DNA from: Salinimonas profundi
Lineage (GTDB): Bacteria; Pseudomonadota; Gammaproteobacteria; Enterobacterales; Alteromonadaceae
DNA: 57,717 bases
Assembly (NCBI RefSeq): GCF_014750655.1
Contig: NZ_JABBXD010000015.1
Span: 1-57,717, forward strand
Direction: 5' to 3'
The first letter of the stretch is position 1, and the number at the start of each line of letters is the position of its first letter. The notes under the pieces are model-generated. The model was not told the origin of the DNA. It made no database searches and saw nothing but the letters and a program-made list of their open reading frames with translations. Below, piece after piece: positions 34,338 through 42,643 of the stretch. The position numbers and the translations under genes were made by a program.

Positions 34338-36105
34338 CTTAACCGCCGCACAGGCGGCTTAGAAATTCTGCTAATTCCATGCTCAACGACCCTTATACTT
34401 AACCGCCGCACAGGCGGCTTAGAAAAAGTAAAAAAGCACATAATAGGTCAGCATCAGCTTAACCGCCGCACAGGCGGCTTAGAAATGAAAGCCTTTACCG
34501 GCTCACAACAAAGATACCTTAACCGCCGCACAGGCGGCTTAGAAATTGTTCGTTAATAAACAAAGGGAGTAAAAAAACTTAACCGCCGCACAGGCGGCTT
34601 AGAAATGCAGGCAATGCAAAACAAAGGGCGCACCTGACTTAACCGCCGCACAGGCGGCTTAGAAATAAAGATGCCAGCTTTGATGATATTACCCTGGCTT
34701 AACCGCCGCACAGGCGGCTTAGAAATGAGAAAATATGCTTCAGATGCAACCCTGACACTTAACCGCCGCACAGGCGGCTTAGAAATCTCCCGATTAGCGT
34801 AAGGGGTTTTTTTAAATCTTAACCGCCGCACAGGCGGCTTAGAAAGTAAAAGTGCGGGTATTTGTGTTATCGCTGACCTTAACCGCCGCACAGGCGGCTT
34901 AGAAAAACCTCTTATGCAGATGGCTTGCACATTTCAGCTTAACCGCCGCACAGGCGGCTTAGAAAAGAAGAAAAGCCAGCAGCAGATAAGCCGGTTACTT
35001 AACCGCCGCACAGGCGGCTTAGAAATGACCGGCTCACAAAAGCAGCAGGCTGAGGAACTTAACCGCCGCACAGGCGGCTTAGAAATTACAAGCAATCATG
35101 CAACAGGTGGAAATAGCCTTAACCGCCGCACAGGCGGCTTAGAAAGATGAGTCTGATAATTCCATTGAAGATAGTTACTTAACCGCCGCACAGGCGGCTT
35201 AGAAATTAACGGCCTTGAGCCAGCTGACATGATTGTTCTTAACCGCCGCACAGGCGGCTTAGAAAGACCCGCCCGACACCAGGCGCACGGGTTTACCCTT
35301 AACCGCCGCACAGGCGGCTTAGAAAAGCACGTAATGGTTTAAAAGGGAGCCATCCGGCTTAACCGCCGCACAGGCGGCTTAGAAAATCATCGTATTTAAC
35401 GAGAATCTGACGCTCAACTTAACCGCCGCACAGGCGGCTTAGAAAGTGGACGCATCCAGAACCGGCGCACCGTGTCGCTTAACCGCCGCACAGGCGGCTT
35501 AGAAATATAAATTTTCGGCTGATGCGTGTAAGCCGTCCTTAACCGCCGCACAGGCGGCTTAGAAATATAAAGATGGCATGAGCGAAGATGAGGTAAACTT
35601 AACCGCCGCACAGGCGGCTTAGAAATCGACGTATCCGTACCCGTTCCAGGCTGAGCGCTTAACCGCCGCACAGGCGGCTTAGAAATGGTTGCACCATTCG
35701 CGCCCCACACGTAGCGCCTTAACCGCCGCACAGGCGGCTTAGAAATGCAAGGAAAGTTGCGCGCCCTCTGCGGCTACCTTAACCGCCGCACAGGCGGCTT
35801 AGAAAACTATGGATGGTGATCGCTTTTTCTGTAGCGACTTAACCGCCGCACAGGCGGCTTAGAAAGACGAAATCAAGATCCGGGGCTGGTTTGAAAACTT
35901 AACCGCCGCACAGGCGGCTTAGAAAAAATCACCCGGCCCGGCACACCAACGCCCGCCCTTAACCGCCGCACAGGCGGCTTAGAAATTATTCGGGAGACAA
36001 ACCTGGACGACTACACACTTAACCGCCGCACAGGCGGCTTAGAAAAATCCACAAACCCAGAAAGCAGCCGAACCCGTCTTAACCGCCGCACAGGCGGCTT
36101 AGAAA
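34338..36105 (+). CRISPR. Type I-F CRISPR array, 30 identical repeats, 29 spacers
   Basis: 28-bp repeats recur at an exact 60-bp period from 34338 to the last at 36078-36105, so every spacer is 32 bp. Each repeat begins CTTAA, holds the hairpin CCGCC-GCACA-GGCGG and ends in the standard CTTAGAAA handle. Compared with the common I-F stem CTGCC/GGCAG, both sides have changed (C/G pair), so the base pairing is kept. No repeat is degenerate, not even the leader-distal one. Direction is left to right, with the leader next to cas6f. Spacers 3 (34486-34517) and 12 (35026-35057) share a 12-mer. Confidence 0.98.
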
Positions 36106-36138
36106 GGCGCCAAACGTTACATGATGCGCTTACGATAA

Positions 36139-36252
36139 GACGCTACAAACGCTAAGGCTGATGCTGAACGAGAGGCTGCCACCGAAAGCCTGGCAATGGC
36201 AGAATCTGTACTTCGCCATTTGCGCAGTACGTATTTTGGTATTGAAACTTAA
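36139..36252 (+). pseudogene. C-terminal gene remnant after the CRISPR array
   Basis: 37 codons of protein-like sense (ATNAKADAEREAATESLAMA, then ESVLRHLRSTYFGIET and a stop), open only from just after the array, with a stop at 36136-36138 and no start. It reads as the tail of a backbone gene cut by the arrival of the CRISPR-Cas block. Gene identity unknown. Confidence 0.4.
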
Positions 36253-36316
36253 TTGTTTAAAAGTCAGTAAGGTTTTGAGGTTTATGCGCTTAACTTTTAA
36301 AATCTCACTCAGGAGT

Positions 36317-36339
36317 GTATACTATAACTATACGCACAA
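36317..36339 (+). promoter_or_regulatory. Promoter/operator of higBA
   Basis: GTGTATACTATAACTATACG forms an imperfect dyad (TATA arms about CTATAAC) overlapping a TATACT -10-like hexamer, directly before the higB ribosome site. Autorepression by HigA is typical for such modules. Confidence 0.5.
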
Positions 36340-36349
36340 GGATTATGTT

Positions 36350-36637
36350 TTGATTGTTAGTTTTAAGTCATCTGTTTTACAAGAATTTTTTGAGTCTGGT
36401 GACGTTACATTACTTCCCTCAGCTTACGTTTATGAAGTTGCGGAGGTTCTCGAGTATCTGGATGCAGCGATTCAGATCACAGACTTGGAGCTATTAGGTG
36501 GTTTTACCATTTATGAGTACCAGCCAGACAACTGGTCAGTAACAGTTACCGTAAACAGCGTTGAGCCAGTTGGTAGTGTAACGTGTATGTTTATGAATAG
36601 TAATGCGTACGATGTCGACTTGAATCAGTACGATTAG
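36350..36637 (+). CDS. higB: HigB/RelE-like toxin
   Basis: 95 residues from the TTG at 36350, which has aagga 7 nt upstream; the longer frame upstream has no toxin features. The RelE/HigB pattern is visible: SFKSSVLQEFFESGDV, then LEYLDAAIQITDLELLGGF, WSVTVTVNSVEP and a terminal DVDLNQYD. Such toxins cut mRNA on the ribosome. The usual basic residues before the C-terminus are few, so activity may be reduced. Followed 8 bp on by higA. Confidence 0.75.
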   Translation: MIVSFKSSVLQEFFESGDVTLLPSAYVYEVAEVLEYLDAAIQITDLELLGGFTIYEYQPDNWSVTVTVNSVEPVGSVTCMFMNSNAYDVDLNQYD

Positions 36638-36645
36638 GAGGCACT

Positions 36646-36945
36646 ATGTCAATTAAACGTAGTCGAAATTTTCCATCTACCCATCCTGGGACGGTTTTTA
36701 AAAGGCGAGTTCTTGACCGCCACGAGATAAGCATTAAAGAAGCAGCTGAGAAGTTACACGTAACCCGCGCCCACCTTTCGCGATTCGTTAACGGCAACGT
36801 AGGTGTAAAAGTCGACTTTGCACTTCGATTAGAGAAGGCCAGTGGTATCAGCGCTCAGTTTTGGATGAACCTTCAACAGGCCTATGATTTGCATATGAAG
36901 CGTGATGAAGTCATAGACTGTGAAGAGTTGTACGAATACGCCTAA
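36646..36945 (+). CDS. higA: HigA-type antitoxin, XRE family
   Basis: 99 residues. The motif HPGTVFKRRVLDRHEISIKE starts the HigA-type helix-turn-helix domain, which continues AAEKLHVTRAHLSRFVNGN and then SAQFWMNLQQAYDLHMKRDE. It neutralises HigB and represses the operon. Toxin-first order is normal for HigBA. An aggagg ribosome site precedes it and a terminator follows at 36968. The module stabilises the replicon or the neighbouring CRISPR block. Confidence 0.92.
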   Translation: MSIKRSRNFPSTHPGTVFKRRVLDRHEISIKEAAEKLHVTRAHLSRFVNGNVGVKVDFALRLEKASGISAQFWMNLQQAYDLHMKRDEVIDCEELYEYA

Positions 36946-36967
36946 TTCGCTTTGTCATTTAGTTAAT

Positions 36968-36995
36968 AAAGGTACCTAGTCGATGGTACCTTTTT
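36968..36995 (+). terminator. Rho-independent terminator of higBA
   Basis: AAAGGTACC and GGTACCTTTTT arms with an 8-nt loop. Confidence 0.85.
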
Positions 36996-37179
36996 CATGC
37001 ACTTATTACTTCCTCCAAATTTGACATCCTAATTCTCTCTGCAACCTTGTAATCGGCCAAATAAGCCAAGGTGTGGAAATAATCATTTTTACCCAGTTCG
37101 CGGCGATAAATTGCAGGTACGATAAATAACTGAATCCCGCCAATGCTGGTGGGCATAGCTAAGCAAATTAAGAAATAGT

Positions 37180-37497
37180 ATGGAACAGTTAGCGTTAAAC
37201 AAAAACTTACGCAGGTTAGTGTTCATGTGGGGACTATGCGGAGCGGCGCTTGTTCCTGGCGTTGTAATGCTTTTGATAATAGCGATGACCATTCCCCTTA
37301 TGATCGAGGTGCCAAGTTTTACCATCGACATGGCGGAATATTGGTTGGGTGACACACTCAGGGCAATAATAAGTCTTACGTGGCCGGCGATTCTGAAAAT
37401 TGGCTTAATCATTATGGTGTCTGGCTACATCGTCACTTTTGACAAATTTATTCAGGCGAACAGGGGAGAAACGGGGGAGGGCGTATGCGCACAATAG
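37180..37497 (+). CDS. Two-pass membrane protein of unknown function
   Basis: 105 residues with two long hydrophobic helices (FMWGLCGAALVPGVVMLLII near residue 15 and LTWPAILKIGLIIMVSGYIV near residue 68). The end overlaps the next gene's start by 13 bp, so a small operon of three overlapping genes is likely. No family recognised. Confidence 0.55.
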   Translation: MEQLALNKNLRRLVFMWGLCGAALVPGVVMLLIIAMTIPLMIEVPSFTIDMAEYWLGDTLRAIISLTWPAILKIGLIIMVSGYIVTFDKFIQANRGETGEGVCAQ

Positions 37498-37700
37498 AGT
37501 TGGAATTGACCGGTGATGACTGTTCGACGATTACCCAATACAAAACGTCGGTCGAAAGAGCAAAAGGTTATACCGGCCGCATTATTATCAATACCCAAAG
37601 ATTGGCTGAGCTTCACGAAGAAAATGCCTGGGCGCTGGTACAGGTCGCGTTGTTCAGAATCAAGCATGGCTCTAAGCAATCAGGAAAAAAACAAATATAA
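37485..37700 (+). CDS. Small soluble protein of unknown function
   Basis: 71 residues after gggggagg. Begins MRTIELELTGDDCSTITQYK, with a helical basic C-terminus. Overlaps both its neighbours, suggesting coupled translation. Confidence 0.5.
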   Translation: MRTIELELTGDDCSTITQYKTSVERAKGYTGRIIINTQRLAELHEENAWALVQVALFRIKHGSKQSGKKQI

Positions 37701-37878
37701 ATATACGGCCAGCTTAAACAGCGAGTTGTTGGACTCAACCAGTCCCTCACTGTGCCTTCGGATTGAAAATGCAGGGACTTACGTTCATTCACAGGTAAAT
37801 ATATTAGTTCTTCGATGGGAAGCAGTTGCCAGAGCGAGGAGTTTACTCGGATACAGGGCCTCGTATCCAGTGAATTAA
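37666..37878 (+). CDS. Possible small protein overlapping the previous gene
   Basis: 70 codons from the ATG at 37666 in another frame. The part past the overlap (KYTASLNSELLDSTSPSLCL, then VHSQVNILVLRWEAVARARS) has normal composition. No good ribosome site, so this is uncertain. Confidence 0.35.
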   Translation: MALSNQEKNKYKYTASLNSELLDSTSPSLCLRIENAGTYVHSQVNILVLRWEAVARARSLLGYRASYPVN

Positions 37879-37958
37879 TTAAATTTCCCTAATTTAACAA
37901 GCAAGATTCTCGAAGTCTAATTTTACTTTATAGTACATTCGTAATCTAGACTATGGAG

Positions 37959-38237
37959 TTAACTCAAATATAAAACAAAATACCCTAAAAGAAAAACAAC
38001 TGAAAAGCAGAACATCATAAACAAAGGAACAGGGATTTTTTGTTTATCTTTTCTGAAATACCTATTGAGGTAAAATATGCCTGTCAATAAAATAATAGAA
38101 AAAGCAGAGGTTAAAGCAACGATGAAGAAGTTAGCGAGACCAGTCCAGCCTCCTGAGAATGAACTTCCTATGATGAAGAAAGTCATTACCAAGAGGCCAA
38201 GTAACAGGCTTAAAAGATTTAAAAGCCTAGTAAGCAT
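37959..38237 (-). CDS. Small three-pass membrane protein, candidate immunity protein
   Basis: 92 residues, three hydrophobic segments with a Lys/Arg loop (RYFRKDKQKIPVP). It lies downstream of the secreted phospholipase-like gene on the same strand with a 143-bp gap, mirroring the pair at 20610-21664. The two membrane proteins are not obviously related, as expected if each protects against a different toxin domain. Inference from architecture only. Confidence 0.6.
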   Translation of the reverse strand: MLTRLLNLLSLLLGLLVMTFFIIGSSFSGGWTGLANFFIVALTSAFSIILLTGIFYLNRYFRKDKQKIPVPLFMMFCFSVVFLLGYFVLYLS

Positions 38238-38380
38238 ACGTAATCAATTTCCAGTCGGTGCTAAGAAGCAAATCTCGTAGCGCTGAGAAGAACCAAGGCT
38301 CGTTTCAATTATATAGACTTTACATACATAGTTTACATTATATTCAAAAAGGGTGTTTACTACACCAGAAAATGTTTCAG

Positions 38381-39160
38381 TCAAATTAAGGTTATAGTCT
38401 TGGTGGCTCCATGGCTCCATGGCTCCATAGTGCAGCTTGGTTTACTACTATTTATGGACACTGAGCAGTAAGCATCGCGAGCTTCTTCTGATTGTTCGAC
38501 AAAATCAGCATATTCATCGGCAATTTCACGTAAAGCTTTTCTGGCTATTGCTCTTGTTAAAAGTGAACTTGAATTGTAAAGAGCGTCTTCAATAACACCA
38601 TATAAATCCTCTCTGAAAATTGCATCGCATAGGGCTTGTGGTTGACCCGAGTCGTAACAGCTGTCATGAGCAGCGCAGGCGGGTCCAAATATTCCGTCCG
38701 GGATAAAGCTAGCTTTTTGAGGATTTCCGGAAGGGCCGCAAGCCAGACCCATTGACCCATGAATTTGGCTTTGTGTTGATAGAGGGAAAGCAGATTTATC
38801 GGCTAATTTCATTGTGCTATCAAAGGACGTTGTGTTGTTTAGATAGCCTATGTAGTAATCTATAATATTATGGTACATATCAATAGCATCGAACGCTTCT
38901 TGTGGTACGGAAATAGGTACTGCTTGGGTGCCGCCTAGCATCGGCTCATAATACAACTGAAATGCTTTTACTTTCGAGTGCCTCAAATTAAACACTAAAA
39001 CTTTTCCACTATTAGCAACGTTAGCTGCTCTTGAAAAATCTGTTGAAGAAGAGCAGGTGTCACAATAGGTAATCATAAAATCATCAGCTGAAGATGCTGA
39101 GCTTGAAAATGACAATAGAAATAAAGCTTGCAATGTAACTATTCGAAGTATCCATTTCAT
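38381..39160 (-). CDS. Secreted phospholipase A2-like protein with CxxC N-terminal module
   Basis: 259 residues from the ATG at 39160, chosen for the gggag site and the signal peptide (MKWILRIVTLQALFLLSFSS). The mature N-terminus CDTCSSSTDF matches CKSCNTTTDF of the protein at 20834. From residue 141 the motif CGPSG, then IPDGIFGPACAAHDSCYDSG, carries the phospholipase A2 catalytic His165-Asp166 pair with flanking cysteines. The catalytic core is intact by eye. A secreted or membrane-attacking enzyme is likely; the target is unknown. The upstream region has an inverted repeat AAACAAGT/ACTTGTTT near 39201-39235. Confidence 0.75.
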   Translation of the reverse strand: MKWILRIVTLQALFLLSFSSSASSADDFMITYCDTCSSSTDFSRAANVANSGKVLVFNLRHSKVKAFQLYYEPMLGGTQAVPISVPQEAFDAIDMYHNIIDYYIGYLNNTTSFDSTMKLADKSAFPLSTQSQIHGSMGLACGPSGNPQKASFIPDGIFGPACAAHDSCYDSGQPQALCDAIFREDLYGVIEDALYNSSSLLTRAIARKALREIADEYADFVEQSEEARDAYCSVSINSSKPSCTMEPWSHGATKTITLI

Positions 39161-39375
39161 TAAAAATCTCCCTTTGGTTTTTCTTAAGGGTAGATTAAAA
39201 AATAAACAAGTCAACATTTTTTTTAAAAGTACTTGTTTAGTTTTAATTGGTTAACAATATTACAAATATTGCTGGGCATTTTCGAATTTAACAAGAAGTA
39301 GGTTCTACGCTGAAAAATTGAAAGGTGCCGTATGTAAGCTCTAGTAGTTAATTAGAAACAATTTTTATTTAAAAT

Positions 39376-39477
39376 ATGACTTTCAGTGCGCTCATTAGGC
39401 ATATGCTAGAGAAAGCAATAAGCCGGTATAGAGAAGATGCCACAGTTGAGGTTCTCGAGTACTACACAGAACAATAG
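39376..39477 (+). CDS. Possible very small protein
   Basis: 33 codons (MTFSALIRHMLEKAISRYRE, then DATVEVLEYYTEQ). Helical and acidic, with no clear ribosome site, but followed by a strong terminator at 39504, which implies that something is transcribed here. It could instead be a gene remnant. Confidence 0.3.
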   Translation: MTFSALIRHMLEKAISRYREDATVEVLEYYTEQ

Positions 39478-39503
39478 CCAACAGCTAATCACTTAAAACG
39501 AAT

Positions 39504-39526
39504 ACCGCCCCCGGGGCGGTTTTTTA
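39504..39526 (+). terminator. Rho-independent terminator
   Basis: ACCGCCCC/GGGGCGGT stem followed by T6. Confidence 0.85.
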
Positions 39527-39572
39527 TTGGTGGTGATTAAGGTTCCCTCACATTCGCCCCCAGCCCTGAATC

Positions 39573-39621
39573 AGTCACATTACCTATGAAGCAATTAGCC
39601 AAATTAAGGTATAGGAACATT
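39573..39621 (+). promoter_or_regulatory. Accessory-gene leader box, copy 9
   Basis: AGTCACATT (39573-39581) followed by ACCT; CGCCCCCAGCCC lies upstream as at other copies. The chosen start codon is 40 nt after the box. Confidence 0.4.
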
Positions 39622-39942
39622 ATGAAAATTCAGGCAGTAGTAAATGAAAAAGACACATGCGTATTTGAAATTCAGCAGGTATCCAAGCTGCGGGAAGTAA
39701 GGGTCACCGTCAACTACAAAACCGGCGCTATCACTTATAGCGACCCTAAAGGCCGCATGACGAATGAGGAAAAAGCGCTGTTTGTAGAAGGTATCCTGAC
39801 AACACTTGAGAAATGTGTTCAAAACTGCCTGTCTCTTATGAAGACGAACCCAAGCACCGCATTAAAGAATCTGGTGAAAATGTGGCAGGGGCAACAGAAA
39901 GCTATTCGGGATGCGAACGTTTATATTCAGTTGGCCAGCTAA
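39622..39942 (+). CDS. Accessory protein of unknown function
   Basis: 106 residues from the ATG at 39622, preceded by taggaac; an in-frame ATG at 39586 lies too close to the leader box. N-terminal beta strands (MKIQAVVNEKDTCVFEIQQV) are followed by a helical basic C-terminus. No family recognised. It ends before a terminator at 39961. Confidence 0.6.
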   Translation: MKIQAVVNEKDTCVFEIQQVSKLREVRVTVNYKTGAITYSDPKGRMTNEEKALFVEGILTTLEKCVQNCLSLMKTNPSTALKNLVKMWQGQQKAIRDANVYIQLAS

Positions 39943-39960
39943 ACCAGACTTACTAAGAAG

Positions 39961-39981
39961 CCGCCCCCTTGGGCGGTTTTT
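39961..39981 (+). terminator. Rho-independent terminator
   Basis: CCGCCC/GGGCGG stem followed by T5. Confidence 0.8.
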
Positions 39982-40013
39982 GCTTCCACCGGATTGGTCA
40001 CCGGCTCTCCCTC

Positions 40014-40051
40014 TGACACATTCTCCTTAACGCGATCATTAAGGACTCACC
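40014..40051 (+). promoter_or_regulatory. Accessory-gene leader box, copy 10
   Basis: TGACACATT (40014-40022) followed by CTCC; start codon 29 nt after the box with aagga as ribosome site. Confidence 0.5.
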
Positions 40052-40387
40052 ATGTTAGAGACATTCAAGAAAATCAATTTCACCCCCGTTGCCGGCTATC
40101 AGTATCCCATTACTGTCACGTTACCCTGCGGTAAAACACTACAAGGTATGGCTCTTTGTGTTGATGATGTGGTTTGCAATGGCATCTATGAATTCTCCGC
40201 TGGCTTTAACAGTCTTGAAATAGGCGCATTGAATCATTTGGATGAGATTGGCGATATGCTTGATCACGATTTTGTAGAAGAAAGCATTTTATATGGACTG
40301 AATGATGGTGGATGCATGCAGGTACGCACTAACTATGGATTGGAATGGGAAGTAAGCGACCAAGGAGTTCCGGTAACCACCCATTAA
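40052..40387 (+). CDS. Acidic accessory protein of unknown function
   Basis: 111 residues, acidic, beta-rich (QYPITVTLPCGKTLQGMALC, then VDDVVCNGIYEF). Three cysteines in the first half. A single-gene unit. Composition resembles small anti-restriction or DNA-mimic proteins of conjugative elements, but there is no specific match. Confidence 0.6.
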   Translation: MLETFKKINFTPVAGYQYPITVTLPCGKTLQGMALCVDDVVCNGIYEFSAGFNSLEIGALNHLDEIGDMLDHDFVEESILYGLNDGGCMQVRTNYGLEWEVSDQGVPVTTH

Positions 40388-40459
40388 CGTATAAGCAAAA
40401 TCAGCTGGGCTGTATCAGCGGCCCTTACCTTCCTTTAAAATCGACAATCACCACCCCCG

Positions 40460-40498
40460 GCATACGTTAACCCCAGATAAAGAAAAGGAGTTAACCAC
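40460..40498 (+). promoter_or_regulatory. Accessory-gene leader box, copy 11
   Basis: GCATACGTT (40460-40468) followed by AACCCC; GTTAAC here and GTTAAC near the start codon are each palindromic and can pair. Start codon 30 nt after the box with aaggag. Confidence 0.5.
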
Positions 40499-41965
40499 AT
40501 GTCTGTATATGTTTTAGATAATCACGAGTTCGCAACCCTGGCTACCTTTTTGGTAAACACCACCAGCAGCGAGGCTATTAAAGCTAAGGGCGTTAAATCC
40601 ATTGCTCACACATTACGTGAAGCAAACATACAAAGCTTTATGGGTCGCTATGACGCTGACAGCTATGAGCGTGACATCATCAACCTGAGCATTGAAAGCT
40701 TGCCTGATGCAAAAGAGATTTTCTTCATGGCTCGCAACCTGGTTATTGAGAGCATTGAATGGCCGGACTACTTCAAGTCAGAGGCAAAAAAATTAGCCGA
40801 TGAGATATTGCGCTTGTCACTATGCCCGGCTGTTGCTGGTGGCACTCAGACATTCAACGTGACTGTGAAAGAGGCAGAAACTGCAGCTGGCAATATCATT
40901 CACAACAAAGGGCCATTCGGGGGTGAAGGCATAATCGTAGGTGCCAGACGTGAAGCTGGTGGTTATATGCTGGGTACCGGCAAACTATCCGGACTGGTCT
41001 GGGACGTTATAAAACTCGATGGTTCGAACAGAAATTTTGTTCTTACCCAGTGGCATGCTGAGTCGTGTGAGTTCGCTGAGTTTGATTTGTTACCTCTGAT
41101 GTCGGTAGAAGCGGTTGAAGGCCTAAGAGATCAAATCCTTGAGCAGCGACTAAAGGACCAGAAGGCCAGAGAAGAAGCGATTAAGGAAACACAGAAGCAA
41201 ACAGAAGCGTTTCGCGCCCACTGCAAAACCATCATGCCAGAGAAAACAAAAGCCATTATCATCGCTAACCTTGTCGAGGATGAGTCAGATACGATGAGCG
41301 ACTATCACGGCAGCACCACTAAAAAAACAATCTTGCTTGCATGGTCTAAGCATACCCGGGATATATTTTCAGAGATGCGCAAAGCGGCCGCTAACCATCC
41401 TTCAACCGCGGCACTAAAAGATGCTCCTGATGAAGCAGAGCATCGTGAGAAGTGGTCAATGGGCGGCGGCTATTACTTGAAAGACGGTTACCGTCACTCT
41501 ACCGGTTGGGAAGTTCGCAAGGTCAAACTGTACGATGAGCGCAGCATTCCCCTTGCAGAATTAGCAGAGTGTCTGCAGCCAGCGAAAAAGACTCAGGCGC
41601 CCACAACCCAAACTACAAAAACTGAAACACGCGCTCAGGCTCCAGATACAGCAGACGGTTACATCAACATCGAATATAACGAAGAGAAAAACGGGGTAGA
41701 GCTTCGCTTTCAGGAAAAGCCAGAAGGAGAGATTCTGGAGTCGTTAAGAGCGGGTCCATTCCGGTACCACCGTAAAGGGCGATTCTGGTACGCCAAACAG
41801 TCAGATAAAGCAGAAGCAAACATCGCGGTTATTCTGGGCCTCATCTCCAAGATGCTTACTGCCTGTGATAAGCCACCATCAGGAAAGTCTGACGATAAGC
41901 CGGCGCCAGAATCACGCCGGGAACCTGCCACGCTGATCACAATGAGTTCCATCCTGTTCGGTTAA
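40499..41965 (+). CDS. Large accessory protein of unknown function
   Basis: 488 residues, soluble. Visible parts: an N-terminal helical region (1-110); a Gly-rich beta segment near 135-185 (GEGIIVGARREAGGYMLGTG, then LSGLVWDVIKLDG); a coiled, Gln/Glu-rich helix near 210-240; a region with DYHGSTTKKTILLAWSKHTR that reads like a substrate-binding or polyvalent-protein domain; a Thr/Gln/Ala linker; and a C-terminal 90-residue domain with LRAGPFRYHRKGRFWYAKQS. It looks like a multidomain plasmid accessory protein. I do not recognise a catalytic site. Confidence 0.65.
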   Translation: MSVYVLDNHEFATLATFLVNTTSSEAIKAKGVKSIAHTLREANIQSFMGRYDADSYERDIINLSIESLPDAKEIFFMARNLVIESIEWPDYFKSEAKKLADEILRLSLCPAVAGGTQTFNVTVKEAETAAGNIIHNKGPFGGEGIIVGARREAGGYMLGTGKLSGLVWDVIKLDGSNRNFVLTQWHAESCEFAEFDLLPLMSVEAVEGLRDQILEQRLKDQKAREEAIKETQKQTEAFRAHCKTIMPEKTKAIIIANLVEDESDTMSDYHGSTTKKTILLAWSKHTRDIFSEMRKAAANHPSTAALKDAPDEAEHREKWSMGGGYYLKDGYRHSTGWEVRKVKLYDERSIPLAELAECLQPAKKTQAPTTQTTKTETRAQAPDTADGYINIEYNEEKNGVELRFQEKPEGEILESLRAGPFRYHRKGRFWYAKQSDKAEANIAVILGLISKMLTACDKPPSGKSDDKPAPESRREPATLITMSSILFG

Positions 41966-42603
41966 GCCCTTCGGGGCTACGGCCCCAACTCACCCTCTAG
42001 CTGGTGGTTTGAATAAAATGTGAATACGCATTGAATAGATGCATAAAAGTTAAAAATCTCACGGGGATATATCACGCATTCCCGCATATGTATTCAAAGC
42101 CATAAAAAAGCAGGGTTCTTTTCCCGTCCGATACACCCAAGTGTTCCCATCAGGCATAGACAAGTAAGCATGGCCAAAGCGGAGCACCAGCCAAACCCCT
42201 GGCATCGATAAGCATCAACTAAAGTCCGCTATATACCCGCTACCTAATAATCCATAAGAGCAGCCATCTTTGCTACCAACTCACGTTTACCATCTACAAG
42301 GCAGTGGCCACGTACACCAAAAGTAATTCAGGACATAGCACTGCCGGCTAACAATTTCGGTACAAGACCAGGAGCACTGAGTATTTAGAAATGAGGTAGG
42401 GGAGAAGTAAAACAAATAGGAGAGACATCGAACATTGTTCAGGAGCATCTCATAAGGTTCGTAATGAGAAGGTACCCACAATCGTCAGGTACACAATTCA
42501 GAAAGTGAAAAGGCATGTTCAGAACAATACCGTTTCGATGAGCTATGCTGGTATTCGGATCCTGAATCAAACGCAGCTGGTGGATCTGACCGGCCACTGC
42601 GGT

Positions 42604-42643
42604 AACGCCTCCCAATTCGCTATCGCTACTCGGGGGCGTTTTT
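42604..42643. repeat. Conserved-loop hairpin (CGCTATCGCT family)
   Basis: Outer stem AACGCC/GGCGTT, one unpaired T, inner CCC/GGG, loop with CGCTATCGCT (42618-42627), then a T run that could make it a terminator. Confidence 0.6.

Noticed and set aside
34553..35731. Frames made of a repeating SKPPVRRL unit on the minus strand and NRRTGGLE on the plus strand
   Set aside because: These are translations of the CRISPR repeats; the 60-bp period keeps the frame open and mimics a repeat protein.
36161..36349. Upstream extension of higB to an ATG at 36161
   Set aside because: This would add 63 residues with no RelE likeness through the promoter region; the TTG at 36350 has a proper ribosome site and gives the normal toxin length.
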